Shown piece by piece: positions 8,094 to 17,226 of a stretch of 64,000 nucleotides of DNA. The DNA lies in NCBI RefSeq assembly GCF_025143985.1, contig NZ_CP083564.1, forward strand, positions 310,001 through 374,000, written 5' to 3'. The notes below the pieces were generated by a model. It searched no databases. It was not told the DNA's origin and saw only the letters and a list, made by a program, of their open reading frames with translations. Source of the stretch: Sulfitobacter sp. W027. GTDB taxonomy: Bacteria > Pseudomonadota > Alphaproteobacteria > Rhodobacterales > Rhodobacteraceae. The position numbers and the translations under genes are program-made. Each line of letters starts with the position of its first letter. Position 1 is the first letter of the stretch.

Positions 8094-9089
8094 TTAGCGG
8101 GTGAGATCGACCCAGACGAGGGCATGACGGCTTGCGGCGTCACCCTGGGGCCAGATGAGGCCTGCGTCGACCACCTGCCAGTGGCGGGAGGGCAGGATGT
8201 AGCCGACGCGCATCGGGCCGGTTTGTGGCCAGTTGACCGTGGGCTGGTCGGGCTGCGGGTCTTGCAGTGCGGGGTGGGACAGGAGGGCGGCAATGGCGTC
8301 TCCGCGCCCGTCGCCGCCGGTCGGGTCTAGGTTGGCATCGCCCAGTAGAATGAAGGGATGTGTAGGCGGGGTGCCGATCACTCCGGCAAGGTGGTGGACC
8401 CAGAAGATGGTTTCGTCGTGGTTGCGGCGGCCATTGCGGTCTTCGGGGCCGTCGAACACGGGCGGGGTGGCATGGTAGGTCAGCAGTGTGATGGGGCCAT
8501 CGGATGTCTGGATGGGCAAAGACCAATGACTGTTGGACGACAGGCGCTGCGTGGCGTGGGCCTCGGCTCCAGCAAAGGGGGCGCCATCGATAATCGGGTA
8601 AAGTGAGCCTGGAAGGTCGCGCCAGAGAAGGGCGCTGAAGTCTTGGAGCTGCGCCGTCATGATCGGGTGGCGCGAGAGGATGGCCATGGCGCCTTGGCCA
8701 AAGAAACGGCCGTAGCCTTGGGCGTCGCGGGGGCCGCCGCGCTTGCCGTCTCCTTCGAGATCGACACCGCTATGACGACCCGCATTGGGCGGCGCGGCGA
8801 AGCGGTGGGGGTAGGGCGCACCAGCAGCGGTGAGGGCATCGGCGAGGGCATCGAGGGTGCTGAGTTCGAGATCGTAGTCGATGCCTTGGAGGGCGATGAT
8901 ATCGGGATTGGCAGCGGTGATGGTTTGCACCACGGAAGACACGCTTAGGTCATCGTCGCGCAGGATATCGCGCAGCAGAAGGCCCGGACCTTTGCGCGAA
9001 AGTTCGGTGTTGAAGGTGGCGATGCGCAGCGGGTCGGCCTGCGCGAAACCCGCCAGCAGCACCAGCGCTGGCAGCAGCAGCCGGATCAG
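8094..9089 (-). CDS. Exported endonuclease/exonuclease/phosphatase-family protein
   Basis: A roughly 330-residue EEP-fold protein with an N-terminal secretion signal (hydrophobic [15 protein letters not shown]). Family motifs run in order: [19 protein letters not shown] (Glu replaced by Gly-Ile-Asp in the usual QE motif), [19 protein letters not shown] and a C-terminal [10 protein letters not shown]. It is probably a metal-dependent nuclease or phosphodiesterase acting in the periplasm or outside the cell, but the usual LQE glutamate is not obvious, so activity is uncertain. The start is unclear: the frame has no ATG, GTG or TTG near the signal peptide. CTG at 9089, overlapping the stop of the upstream gene, fits best; ATG at 9203 would overlap that gene by over 110 bases. 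Confidence 0.72.
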   Translation of the reverse strand: MIRLLLPALVLLAGFAQADPLRIATFNTELSRKGPGLLLRDILRDDDLSVSSVVQTITAANPDIIALQGIDYDLELSTLDALADALTAAGAPYPHRFAAPPNAGRHSGVDLEGDGKRGGPRDAQGYGRFFGQGAMAILSRHPIMTAQLQDFSALLWRDLPGSLYPIIDGAPFAGAEAHATQRLSSNSHWSLPIQTSDGPITLLTYHATPPVFDGPEDRNGRRNHDETIFWVHHLAGVIGTPPTHPFILLGDANLDPTGGDGRGDAIAALLSHPALQDPQPDQPTVNWPQTGPMRVGYILPSRHWQVVDAGLIWPQGDAASRHALVWVDLTR

Positions 9090-9916
9090 GCGGCCTGCAT
9101 ATGCGCTTCGGCGTAGGCGCGGCGGCGTTTGTCGTGGATCATCTCGGCCACGCGCCCCATGGCGATGCCCCGCATGATCATACTGGCCGGAAGGAAAGCC
9201 CATGCGCTTATTGTCCAGATCATGGTTTGCGGATTGCTCAGTGAGATTGGATCTATCAGATCGGCCGTGGCTTTGACCACTGCGGGGATGATGAAGGGCA
9301 ACAGGAACCCAAGCGCGATGTTGATCCGCGCATCTCGTTGCAGGCGGTAGAGCACGTCGCCGCCAGCGGTTGGATCAAAGAGCGGCAGGTTCACCCAGAC
9401 GTTAAAAGCGCCATGGCGGGCGGGCCAGCCCATGACGCGCACCAACACGACAAAGGTCGCCAGAGCTATGAGCGAAACGAGATAGGCCAGCCCTGCCGCT
9501 GTGCGGATGAGATTGACGGCCTCATATGGGGCGTCGGCGGGCATCATCAGCACCACCAGTCGGACCGGAGAATAGGGAAAATCGAGCGAATTTCCTAAAA
9601 TTGTACCTAAGGAGGTCAGTGCGGCAGTCAGCAGGGTAGGGGTCGCCTGACCTCTTGCGATGAGTGACAGCACGAGAATGGTAAAAAGCAGGCTGATAAA
9701 CCGTAAACGGTTGAACGGCGGCGCATCGCGGAATTCGACAATGCTGGGCTGGCGGGAGTTATATTCCATGAAGGTCAGGATCGCTGCGACGCAAGCGAGA
9801 AGCACGGTGATTTGACTCGATTCCGCATCGGCACCCGGCAGGAGGAGCGCAGGTGTGGCTATCAATAGCGCCACCAGTAGGCCACGCGTCGCCGCGCCTG
9901 TCATACGTCCGATCAC
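9086..9916 (-). CDS. Conserved polytopic membrane protein, unknown function
   Basis: A 276-residue integral membrane protein with about six hydrophobic segments (near residues 10-30, 35-50, 70-90, 135-160, 195-215 and 230-250). No catalytic or transport motif is recognised. It starts at GTG 9916, which is preceded by GGAAGG 8 bases away, and it ends overlapping the presumed start of the EEP-family gene, so the two are probably co-transcribed. The charged C-terminal tail (KRRRAYAEAH) is likely cytoplasmic. Similar proteins occur next to EEP-type genes in related bacteria only as far as I recall, so I assign no function. Confidence 0.72.
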   Translation of the reverse strand: MIGRMTGAATRGLLVALLIATPALLLPGADAESSQITVLLACVAAILTFMEYNSRQPSIVEFRDAPPFNRLRFISLLFTILVLSLIARGQATPTLLTAALTSLGTILGNSLDFPYSPVRLVVLMMPADAPYEAVNLIRTAAGLAYLVSLIALATFVVLVRVMGWPARHGAFNVWVNLPLFDPTAGGDVLYRLQRDARINIALGFLLPFIIPAVVKATADLIDPISLSNPQTMIWTISAWAFLPASMIMRGIAMGRVAEMIHDKRRRAYAEAHMQAA

Positions 9917-10145
9917 TGTTCTGCCCTTCCAAACTGGTCAGCCGCGGTACATTGCCGCGTGCTTGTCCCAACTTGATGGCCCCGATTGCTGGAGCTTGCC
10001 TCATTCTTGTCCAATTTTTGCCTTCTTTCCGCACATGCCTCAAGGCTCCGCATGAAGATGAGCAAAGTTCTGGGGTATTTTGAGGGAAAGGGTGGTGCCT
10101 TCTTGCATCAATTCCGTGGCGGATTGATGGCAGGCCGCAACATCT

Positions 10146-10170
10146 TGTGGGCGCTGGATTTGCGCCCACA
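10146..10170 (-). terminator. Hairpin after leuD
   Basis: A perfect 9-bp inverted repeat (TGTGGGCGC with GCGCCCACA) with a 7-base loop, 22 bases past the leuD stop. There is no strong U-tract in either direction, so termination is plausible but not certain. Confidence 0.5.
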
Positions 10171-10191
10171 GGTTAAATTAAAAGCAAATAC

Positions 10192-10797
10192 TTAGACCCA
10201 AGGGCGGCTCTGGCCAAGCGAATCCTCGTAGCTGTCGATCGCCGCGCCTTTCTCAAGTGTCAGACCGATGTCGTCCAGACCGTTGAGCAGGCAATGCTTT
10301 TTAAATGCGTCGACTTCGAAGGGAAATTTCTCACCGTCCGAAGTGGTCACGGTTTGGCCTTCGAGGTCGATGGTCATCCGCGCGTTCGATCCTTTTTCGG
10401 CGTCCTTCATCAGCACGTCGACCTGCTCTTGCGGCAGGACGATGGGCAGGATGCCGTTCTTGAAGCAGTTGTTATGAAAGATGTCGGCAAAGCTGGGCGC
10501 TATGACGCAGCGAATGCCGAAATCCTTGATCGCCCAAGGGGCGTGTTCGCGCGAGGAGCCGCAGCCGAAGTTGTCGCCCGCCACCAGGATCTGCGCGTCG
10601 CGGTATTGCGGTTGGTTCAGCACAAAATCGGGGATCTCGTTGCCTTCGCGGTCATAGCGCATTTCGTCGAACAGGTTCACGCCAAGGCCGGAGCGTTTGA
10701 TCGTTTTGAGAAAGACCTTGGGGATGATCATGTCGGTGTCGATGTTCACCAGCGGCATGGGGGCCGCGGTGCCGGTGATTTCTGTAAACTTTTCCAT
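10192..10797 (-). CDS. leuD: 3-isopropylmalate dehydratase, small subunit
   Basis: A 201-residue small subunit of isopropylmalate isomerase, the aconitase swivel domain. It shows [16 protein letters not shown] near the start and the conserved [14 protein letters not shown] loop around residues 70-83. It pairs with LeuC to interconvert 2- and 3-isopropylmalate. The start at 10797 is preceded by AAGGA. The partner leuC lies upstream on the same strand, with a small opposite-strand gene (10878-11093) between them, so leuD probably has its own promoter or is transcribed through that gene. Confidence 0.96.
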   Translation of the reverse strand: MEKFTEITGTAAPMPLVNIDTDMIIPKVFLKTIKRSGLGVNLFDEMRYDREGNEIPDFVLNQPQYRDAQILVAGDNFGCGSSREHAPWAIKDFGIRCVIAPSFADIFHNNCFKNGILPIVLPQEQVDVLMKDAEKGSNARMTIDLEGQTVTTSDGEKFPFEVDAFKKHCLLNGLDDIGLTLEKGAAIDSYEDSLGQSRPWV

Positions 10798-10877
10798 CGG
10801 GGTATCCTTCGGAGAGTGCGGGAACCGCGCTGCTGAGCGGCGCGTTCTAAGCAAATGGAGTATCAGGAGGGCATGGC

Positions 10878-11093
10878 ATGTCGTACCAAACCGGCACGAA
10901 AGTAGAGTGGGACTGGGGCAATGGCACCGGGACCGGCAAGATCGTCAAAAAATACACGCAGAAGATCACGCTTAAGCTGCAGGGCAGCGAGGTGACCCGC
11001 AAAGCGAGTGATGACGAACCGGCCTATAAGATCGAACAGGACGACGGCAGCGAAGTGCTGAAGTCCGGCAGCGAGTTGCGCAAGGCCGACTGA
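10878..11093 (+). CDS. DUF2945 (HVA1/TUDOR-like) small protein
   Basis: A 71-residue highly charged cytoplasmic protein. The sequence pattern ([21 protein letters not shown], then a [17 protein letters not shown] region and [19 protein letters not shown]) is that of the DUF2945/HVA1 TUDOR-like family, whose function in bacteria is not established. AGGAGG with good spacing precedes the ATG. It is encoded on the plus strand between leuC and leuD, which both run on the minus strand, so it interrupts the leuCD unit. Confidence 0.85.
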   Translation: MSYQTGTKVEWDWGNGTGTGKIVKKYTQKITLKLQGSEVTRKASDDEPAYKIEQDDGSEVLKSGSELRKAD

Positions 11094-11131
11094 GCCCTGC
11101 GCAACGCGCCCGGTATCCACGCCCCGGTCGG

Positions 11132-12538
11132 TCACGCCAATTCGCGCACGTCGGTCAGGTGACCAGTGAGAGCCGCCGCCGCGGCCATGCCGGGCGATAC
11201 GAGGTGCGTGCGGCCTTTATAGCCCTGACGCCCCTCAAAGTTGCGGTTTGACGTGGCCGCGCAGCGTTCGCCGGGGGCGAGCTGATCGGGGTTCATCGCC
11301 AGACACATCGAACAACCCGCCAGACGCCATTCGAAACCGGCCTCGCGGAAGATGTCCGCCAGTCCTTCTTCCTCGGCCTGCGCACGCACGAGGCCTGAGC
11401 CGGGCACGACCATGGCACGCAGCCCGTCCTTGATCTTCTTGCCCTTCAGCACCGCGGCCGCGGCGCGCAAGTCTTCGATGCGGCCATTGGTGCAGGAGCC
11501 GATAAAGACCGTGTCGATCTGGATGTCGGTCAGTTTTTGGCCGGGCTTCAGGTCCATATACTCCAGCGCGCGTTTCACCGCGTCGACCTTGCCGCCTTTG
11601 AAATCCTCGGGCGCAGGGACGACCGAAGTGATTGGCAGCACGTCTTCGGGCGAGGTGCCCCAAGTGACGACCGGCGCGATGTCTTCGCCCTTCAGCGTGA
11701 CGACCTTGTCCCAATGAGCGTCTTCGTCAGAGAAAAGCGTCTTCCACCAGTCCATCGCTGCTTCCCACTGGGCACCCTTCGGCGCATGGGGGCGGCCTTT
11801 GCAATACTCGAACGTCTTTTCGTCCGGCGCGATGAGGCCCGCGCGTGCGCCGCCTTCAATCGCCATGTTGCAGACGGTCATGCGGCCTTCCATCGACAGG
11901 TCGCGGATCGCTTCGCCGCAATATTCGATGACATAGCCGGTGCCGCCCGCCGTACCGGTGGCGCCGATGACCGACAGGGTGATGTCCTTGGCCGTGACGC
12001 CGGGGCGCAGCTTGCCGGTGATCTCGACCTTCATGTTCTTGCCCTTGCGCTGGATCAGCGTCTGGGTGGCAAGCACGTGCTCAACCTCCGATGTGCCGAT
12101 GCCATGCGCCAGCGCGCCGAAAGCGCCGTGGGTCGCGGTGTGGCTGTCGCCACAGACGACGGTCATGCCGGGCAGGGTCCAGCCCTGCTCGGGGCCGACG
12201 ATATGCACGATGCCTTGGCGCACGTCCGAGACGGGATAGTAATGCACGCCGAACTCGCGCGCGTTCTTATCCAACGCAGAGACCTGAATGCGGCTGTCTT
12301 CGGTCATCGCGGCGGGGTCTTCGCGGCCCTCGGTGGTCGGCACGTTGTGGTCCGGCACGGCGATGGTCTTGTCCGGTGCGCGGACGGTGCGGCCCGACAT
12401 GCGCAGCCCCTCAAAGGCCTGCGGACTGGTCACTTCGTGGACGAGGTGACGGTCGATATACAGCAAGCAAGTGCCGTCATCGGCTTCGTGGACGACATGG
12501 GCGTCCCAGATTTTATCGTAAAGCGTCTTGGGGGACAT
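11132..12538 (-). CDS. leuC: 3-isopropylmalate dehydratase, large subunit
   Basis: A 468-residue aconitase-family large subunit carrying a 4Fe-4S cluster. The cluster cysteines lie in [16 protein letters not shown] and in the [13 protein letters not shown] motif; [19 protein letters not shown] and the RNFEGRQG segment are also present. It starts at ATG 12538 after GAGAGGA. With LeuD it forms the leucine-pathway isomerase. The 277 bases upstream show no recognisable leucine leader peptide or riboswitch. Confidence 0.97.
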   Translation of the reverse strand: MSPKTLYDKIWDAHVVHEADDGTCLLYIDRHLVHEVTSPQAFEGLRMSGRTVRAPDKTIAVPDHNVPTTEGREDPAAMTEDSRIQVSALDKNAREFGVHYYPVSDVRQGIVHIVGPEQGWTLPGMTVVCGDSHTATHGAFGALAHGIGTSEVEHVLATQTLIQRKGKNMKVEITGKLRPGVTAKDITLSVIGATGTAGGTGYVIEYCGEAIRDLSMEGRMTVCNMAIEGGARAGLIAPDEKTFEYCKGRPHAPKGAQWEAAMDWWKTLFSDEDAHWDKVVTLKGEDIAPVVTWGTSPEDVLPITSVVPAPEDFKGGKVDAVKRALEYMDLKPGQKLTDIQIDTVFIGSCTNGRIEDLRAAAAVLKGKKIKDGLRAMVVPGSGLVRAQAEEEGLADIFREAGFEWRLAGCSMCLAMNPDQLAPGERCAATSNRNFEGRQGYKGRTHLVSPGMAAAAALTGHLTDVRELA

Positions 12539-12815
12539 GATGGTCCTCTCCCGTGGTTTGGAATGGCTAAGGGTCTGGCTAAGAGGGCTGGCTTATAGTC
12601 GAGCCAGAACGCTATGCGTCGCGCCGAAAAAGCGTTCGCGCAGACGCGCACGGTCGCAAAGATCAAACACCAGTATCATGGGACCTTGGATATAGACCCT
12701 GAGTGAGTCTCGCAAGGTGGCATCGTGGGGGATGAGGGGGGTAGGCTTTGCAGCGGTTCTTGCCCTGAGGGGGAGGCTGTGTAACCGTGATCTTCCTTAA
12801 GTGCGAAGGCTATAT

Positions 12816-14171
12816 ATGATCCCTGAAACTCACCCCTTCTCGAACTTCCTTCTTTCGCTACAGGCTTTGTTCGACGGTGTTCTGGGCTTTGGCGAAAGTG
12901 TCCTGAGCCCCGGGTGGCGGCAAAACCAGATTTTGATCCTGCTGGCCTTGGTGGCGCTGGCGTGGATTTTGCACCGGGTCACCGGCGTGATGCTGCAAAA
13001 CTGGGTCCGTTCGCGCGAAGGCTGGTCAAAATGGCAGCTTCGTGTGGTGGTGCAGGTCAAGCGGCGGCTGGGGCTGATGTGGTTCGCGCTGCTGGCCGGG
13101 CTTTTGTATCAGGTGATGCAGAATGTCACTTGGCCATCGCGGTCTTATCTCATCGGTTTGGCGGCGACACTTGCGGCGATCTATGTCGGTATCGCCTTTG
13201 CCGCGCGGCTGGTGCGCAACCGCCCGCTGCGACGCATGGTGACATGGGGGCTGTGGATCTACGCCACGCTCTACATGCTTAATGTCGCCGATGATGTGGC
13301 GGTGTTTCTGGATGGCGTGGCGCTGACCATCGGTGAATTCCGGCTTTCGGTGCTGACCGTTCTCACCGCGCTGGTCGTGGTGGGCGCGTTGTTGACCATG
13401 GCGCGGCTGGTGAGCACCACCACCGCCGCGACGATCCGCAAGAATGAGGACATCAGCCCCTCCATGCAGGTGCTGGCCGTGAAGGGGGTGCAGATCCTAC
13501 TCTACGGTCTGGCGTTCTTCATCGGGGTGCGAGCCGTGGGGATCGACCTGACCGGGCTTGCAGTGCTGTCAGGTGCGATCGGTGTAGGCCTTGGCTTTGG
13601 TCTGCAAAAGGTTGTGTCGAACCTCGTCTCGGGCGTGATCATTCTGCTGGACAAGTCGATCAAACCGGGCGACGTGATCAGTCTGGGCGAGACCTTTGGC
13701 TGGATCCAAACCCTCGGCGCGCGCTATGCCTCTGTGGTCACGCGGGACGGCAAAGAATATCTGATCCCGAACGAAGACCTCATTACGGGGCAGGTGGTGA
13801 ACTGGTCGCACTCCAACGACTTTGTGCGGCTTGATATCTATTTCGGCACAGCCTATTCCGACGATCCGCATGTGGTGCGCAAACTGGCCGTTGATGCGGC
13901 CAAGGGCGTCGACCGGGTGTTGAGCTATAAGGCGCCGGTCTGCCACATCGTAGGCTTTGGCGATTCGTCGGTGGATTACATCCTGCGCTTTTGGATCAAG
14001 GATCCGACCGGCGGGCTGACCAATATTCGTGGCAATGTCTACCTGGCGCTTTGGGACGCGTTCAAGGAAAACGACATCTCGATCCCCTTCCCGCAGCGCG
14101 AAGTGAAGATCATCGAAGACAGTCAATTGGCGCTCTCGCGGGCCGCAGCGACGCAGAATTTGCCTGACTAA
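12816..14171 (+). CDS. Mechanosensitive channel, MscS family (large)
   Basis: A 451-residue inner-membrane channel. Several hydrophobic segments precede the conserved MscS core. The pore-lining helix is in the stretch AVLSGAIGVGLGFGLQKVVSN, followed by the beta domain (KPGDVISLGETFGWIQTLGARYASVVTRDGKEYLIPN) and the alpha/beta C-terminal domain ending near SIPFPQRE. It should act as an osmotic safety valve. The ATG at 12816 is preferred because AAGG lies just upstream; a GTG at 12801 has no ribosome site. The extra N-terminal helices make it larger than the minimal MscS encoded at 42863-43708. Confidence 0.92.
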   Translation: MIPETHPFSNFLLSLQALFDGVLGFGESVLSPGWRQNQILILLALVALAWILHRVTGVMLQNWVRSREGWSKWQLRVVVQVKRRLGLMWFALLAGLLYQVMQNVTWPSRSYLIGLAATLAAIYVGIAFAARLVRNRPLRRMVTWGLWIYATLYMLNVADDVAVFLDGVALTIGEFRLSVLTVLTALVVVGALLTMARLVSTTTAATIRKNEDISPSMQVLAVKGVQILLYGLAFFIGVRAVGIDLTGLAVLSGAIGVGLGFGLQKVVSNLVSGVIILLDKSIKPGDVISLGETFGWIQTLGARYASVVTRDGKEYLIPNEDLITGQVVNWSHSNDFVRLDIYFGTAYSDDPHVVRKLAVDAAKGVDRVLSYKAPVCHIVGFGDSSVDYILRFWIKDPTGGLTNIRGNVYLALWDAFKENDISIPFPQREVKIIEDSQLALSRAAATQNLPD

Positions 14172-14302
14172 GCGGGGATTTGCGCCACGGTTGGCGCGGA
14201 ACGCATAGGGTCCATTGAAAAATCTGGCCTATATCGCTAAATTAGGGGGGCTCGGCACCGGGGCAAGCGTTCAGCATTGGCGGTGCATTACGAAGGAGGA
14301 CA

Positions 14303-14359
14303 ATGTCCTGTCTCTTAACGTTGACGCAGCGCAGGCTGCTGACCATGGGGCCGCAATGA
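14303..14359 (+). CDS. Possible 18-codon leader ORF ahead of rsfS
   Basis: A short frame (begins MSCLLTLTQ, 18 residues) that starts 6 bases after a very strong ribosome site (AAGGAGG at 14293-14299) and whose TGA stop overlaps the likely rsfS ATG as ATGA. The rsfS ATG itself has only a weak site. The leader could therefore load ribosomes for rsfS by translational coupling. Whether the peptide is made is unknown. Confidence 0.4.
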   Translation: MSCLLTLTQRRLLTMGPQ

Positions 14360-14727
14360 CTGCCGCCTCGCAAATCGCAACCAGCGACGACCTGCTGGCG
14401 CTTATCCTTTCCTCGCTGAATGACGACAAGGCCGAAGACATCGTGCAGATCGATCTGCGCGGCAAAACGGCCATCGGCGACTATATGGTGATCTGCTCGG
14501 GCCGCTCCACGCGACAGGTTTCGGCGATCTCGGAAAAGCTGGCACAGGCCGTCAAAGACGCCACCGGACGCACGTCCAAGATGGAAGGCCGCGAAACCGG
14601 CGACTGGGTCTTGATCGACACAGGCGACGTTGTTGTGCATGTCTTCCGCCCCGAAGTCCGCGAGTTCTATCAGCTCGAAAAGATGTGGCTGGGCGGCGAA
14701 GACGCGGCTGCGGTCATGCCGCACTGA
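14356..14727 (+). CDS. rsfS: Ribosome silencing factor
   Basis: A 123-residue protein of the RsfS/Iojap family, which binds ribosomal protein L14 and blocks subunit joining during starvation. Family features include LNDDKAEDIVQIDLRGKTAIGDYMVICSG, SRQ-type RSTRQVSAI, GDWVLIDTGDVVVHVFRPEVREFYQLEKMW split across the C-terminal half. ATG 14356 gives the normal family length; the frame stays open upstream to 14215 but that extension does not resemble the family. It lies 23 bases before rlmH, the usual neighbour in many bacteria, so the two are probably co-transcribed. Confidence 0.93.
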   Translation: MTAASQIATSDDLLALILSSLNDDKAEDIVQIDLRGKTAIGDYMVICSGRSTRQVSAISEKLAQAVKDATGRTSKMEGRETGDWVLIDTGDVVVHVFRPEVREFYQLEKMWLGGEDAAAVMPH

Positions 14728-14750
14728 TCCTGCTTTTGCGGGACTAAGCC

Positions 14751-15221
14751 ATGCGGGTACATATCTGCGCTATGGGCCGGCTTCGCGCCGGTCCCGAAAA
14801 ATCTCTTGTCGATGACTATCTCACCCGGTTTGACCGGACCGGGCGCGGGCTGGGCCTTGGCCCCGCGCGCGTGGTTGAGATGGAAGATAAGAAAAACGGC
14901 GGCATGGCTGCCGAGGCCGTTTTGCTGCGGCGCGCTATCCCCCAAGGGGCGGTGATCTGCGTGTTGGATGAGCGCGGCAAGGTCGAAACCTCCCCCACTT
15001 TCGCCGAACGTCTTGGCACATGGCGTGATGCCGGGCGAGGCGATTTGGCCTTTGTCATTGGCGGTGCGGATGGCATTGATTCCAGTCTTCGCGCAGAGGC
15101 GGATCACGCGCTCTCCTTTGGCAAGATGGTTTGGCCGCATATGCTGGTGCGGGTCATGCTGGCCGAACAGCTCTACCGCGCGGCGGCGATTCTATCGGGC
15201 GGCCCTTACCACCGGGTCTGA
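14751..15221 (+). CDS. rlmH: 23S rRNA pseudouridine-1915 N3-methyltransferase
   Basis: A 156-residue SPOUT methyltransferase that methylates pseudouridine 1915 in helix 69 of 23S rRNA, using SAM. The knot region is recognised by [13 protein letters not shown] and the C-terminal stretch [20 protein letters not shown] with its [13 protein letters not shown] end. The length is exactly that of the family. It follows rsfS in a conserved pair. Confidence 0.96.
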   Translation: MRVHICAMGRLRAGPEKSLVDDYLTRFDRTGRGLGLGPARVVEMEDKKNGGMAAEAVLLRRAIPQGAVICVLDERGKVETSPTFAERLGTWRDAGRGDLAFVIGGADGIDSSLRAEADHALSFGKMVWPHMLVRVMLAEQLYRAAAILSGGPYHRV

Positions 15222-15232
15222 CGGGATCGCGG

Positions 15233-15589
15233 TTAGGGCAGCGGAATGGTCACGACGTCGGAAGACCAGCCACTGATACTGTCGCGCGCTTGGATGCTCA
15301 CCTCAGTCACTCCATCAGGGACGCGCACGCCTGACAACGAGCGGGTGAAGGGCTGCTCTTTAATATGGGGGTGGGCCAGGTTGCGCGTGCCCAGTGGCGC
15401 CCCATCCGGATCGAGGATGCGCCAAGCGTCGGCGTAATGGTCCCAGCCGGTGTCGTTGTGGCGAATGGTGACGTCAAACTTCCAAAGGTCACCAAGCTGC
15501 TCAACCGTGACATTCAATATAGATGGCGGATCGGCCAAAGCCGGCGTGGCAAAGGCCAGCGAGGCGAGGATGAGGCTGCGTTTGAACAT
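15233..15589 (-). CDS. Secreted protein of unknown function
   Basis: A 118-residue protein with a Sec signal peptide (MFKRSLILASLAFATPALA, cleavage before DPPSI). The mature domain of about 99 residues has alternating hydrophobic strands (ILNVTVEQLGDLWKFDVTIRH region) and no cysteine, suggesting a beta-sandwich. Family members that I cannot name precisely occur in many roseobacters. ATG 15589 was chosen because it begins the signal peptide. The gene is convergent with rlmH, with only 11 bases between the two ends. Confidence 0.75.
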   Translation of the reverse strand: MFKRSLILASLAFATPALADPPSILNVTVEQLGDLWKFDVTIRHNDTGWDHYADAWRILDPDGAPLGTRNLAHPHIKEQPFTRSLSGVRVPDGVTEVSIQARDSISGWSSDVVTIPLP

Positions 15590-15694
15590 GTGAGACCACC
15601 TAAAATAACAGACTGAATATAGCGCATATTGCGGCGGTTCCAAGGTGAGCAAATAGGGGTGTTGCGCAATTCACCGTGATGCTGCGAATTAGTG

Positions 15695-15733
15695 GTGCAA
15701 TTGCACAAGTGGCACGGCAAACTGGTCAAACCC
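15695..15733 (+). promoter_or_regulatory. Possible operator of the glcDEF operon
   Basis: A perfect 12-bp palindrome GTGCAATTGCAC lies at 15695-15706, and 17 bases further TGGTCAAACCC resembles half of the TGGT-N3-ACCA sites used by GntR/FadR-type regulators such as GlcC. Both are within 85 bases of the glcD start. No regulator gene is adjacent, so this is only a motif-based suggestion. Confidence 0.35.
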
Positions 15734-15774
15734 GCAGCACTAGGCCTATGCTGCACGGTAAGAGGAGGACTGTG

Positions 15775-17226
15775 ATGGAGATGCCAACACCCGACGCCGG
15801 GATCATTGCGCGCAAGGCGCATGTCGTCGCACGGCTGCGCGCGGCATTGCCACAGAATGCCGTGATTGACGATGTGCATGAGACTCGCGCCTATGAATGC
15901 GACGCATTGACTGCATACAAATGTCCGCCCCTCGCCGTGACCCTGCCTGCCAGCACCGAAGAAGTCTCGACCGTGCTGCGCATTTGCCATGAGGAGGGCG
16001 TTCCGATCGTGCCGCGCGGGTCGGGCACGTCGCTTGCCGGTGGGGCGCTGCCGACGGCGGATAGCGTGGTGCTGGGCGTGGCGCGAATGGCTGAAGTGCT
16101 AGAGGTCGATTATGACAACCGCCTGATGCGGGTGCAGACCGGGCGCACCAATCTCAGCGTGACCGGCGCGGTGGAGGAGGACGGTTTTTTCTACGCGCCC
16201 GACCCGTCCAGCCAGCTGGCCTGCGCCATCGCGGGCAATATCGCGATGAACTCCGGCGGGGCGCATTGTCTGAAATACGGGGTCACCACGAACAACCTGC
16301 TGGGCGTCACGATGGTGATGATGGATGGCGAAGTGGTCGAGATCGGCGGCGGCTATATGGATGCAGGCGGGCTGGACCTTCTGGGGCTGGTCTGCGGCTC
16401 CGAAGGGCAGTTGGGCGTGGTGACCGAAGCCACCCTGCGCATCCTGCCCAAACCCGAAGGCGCGCGGCCCGTGTTAATGGGCTTTGACGACAATGCCGTG
16501 GCCGGTGCCTGTGTCAGTGACATCATCAAGGCCGGGGTGCTGCCGGTTGCGATCGAATTCATGGACCGCCCCTGTATCGAGGCGACAGAGGCTTTCGCCC
16601 ATGCAGACTACCCGATGTGCGAGGCGCTGCTGATCGTCGAGGTCGAAGGCTCCGACGCCGAGATCGATCACCAGCTTGCCTTGATCACCGAGATCGCCCG
16701 CCGCCACAACCCGGTGGAACTGCGCGAAAGCACCAGCGCCGAAGAAAGCGCGGCGATCTGGCTGGGGCGCAAATCGGCCTTCGGTGCGATGGGGCAGATC
16801 AACGACTACATGTGTCTGGATGGCACGATCCCGGTGAACGAGCTGCCGATGGTGCTGCGGCGCATTGGCGAGATGTCGGACAGCTATGGCCTTAAAGTCG
16901 GCAACGTCTTTCACGCAGGCGACGGCAATATGCACCCGCTGATCCTGTTTGACGCTAACAAACCCGGTGATCTGGAAAAGTGCGAAGCCTTCGGCGCGGA
17001 TATCCTGCGGCTTTGTGTCGAGGCGGGCGGCTGTCTGACCGGGGAGCACGGCGTGGGCATCGAAAAGCGCGATCTGATGCATGTGCAATATGCCCCGGCG
17101 GATCTTGAGGCGCAGCTGGCGGTGAAAGATGTGTTTGACCCGGCGTGGCTGTTGAACCCGGCCAAGGTCTTTCCTTTGGATGTCACGGAAGGGCGGCGCG
17201 GCAGCGGCACATCGGTGGCCGCGTGA
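15775..17226 (+). CDS. glcD: Glycolate oxidase, FAD-binding subunit
   Basis: A 483-residue FAD-linked oxidase of the VAO/FAD_binding_4 type, subunit D of the membrane-associated glycolate dehydrogenase that makes glyoxylate and passes electrons to the respiratory chain. The FAD-binding motif VPRGSGTSLAGGALP is near residue 80, the Gly-rich CAIAGNIAMNSGG region follows, and the C-terminal GNVFHAGDGNMHP and GCLTGEHGVGIEKR motifs are typical of GlcD. The start ATG 15775 follows GGAGG. It overlaps glcE by 4 bases. Confidence 0.95.
   Translation: MEMPTPDAGIIARKAHVVARLRAALPQNAVIDDVHETRAYECDALTAYKCPPLAVTLPASTEEVSTVLRICHEEGVPIVPRGSGTSLAGGALPTADSVVLGVARMAEVLEVDYDNRLMRVQTGRTNLSVTGAVEEDGFFYAPDPSSQLACAIAGNIAMNSGGAHCLKYGVTTNNLLGVTMVMMDGEVVEIGGGYMDAGGLDLLGLVCGSEGQLGVVTEATLRILPKPEGARPVLMGFDDNAVAGACVSDIIKAGVLPVAIEFMDRPCIEATEAFAHADYPMCEALLIVEVEGSDAEIDHQLALITEIARRHNPVELRESTSAEESAAIWLGRKSAFGAMGQINDYMCLDGTIPVNELPMVLRRIGEMSDSYGLKVGNVFHAGDGNMHPLILFDANKPGDLEKCEAFGADILRLCVEAGGCLTGEHGVGIEKRDLMHVQYAPADLEAQLAVKDVFDPAWLLNPAKVFPLDVTEGRRGSGTSVAA

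Noticed and set aside
11537..12598. A 353-codon open frame antisense to leuC
   Set aside because: Shadow of a well-defined LeuC sequence; no motif seen.
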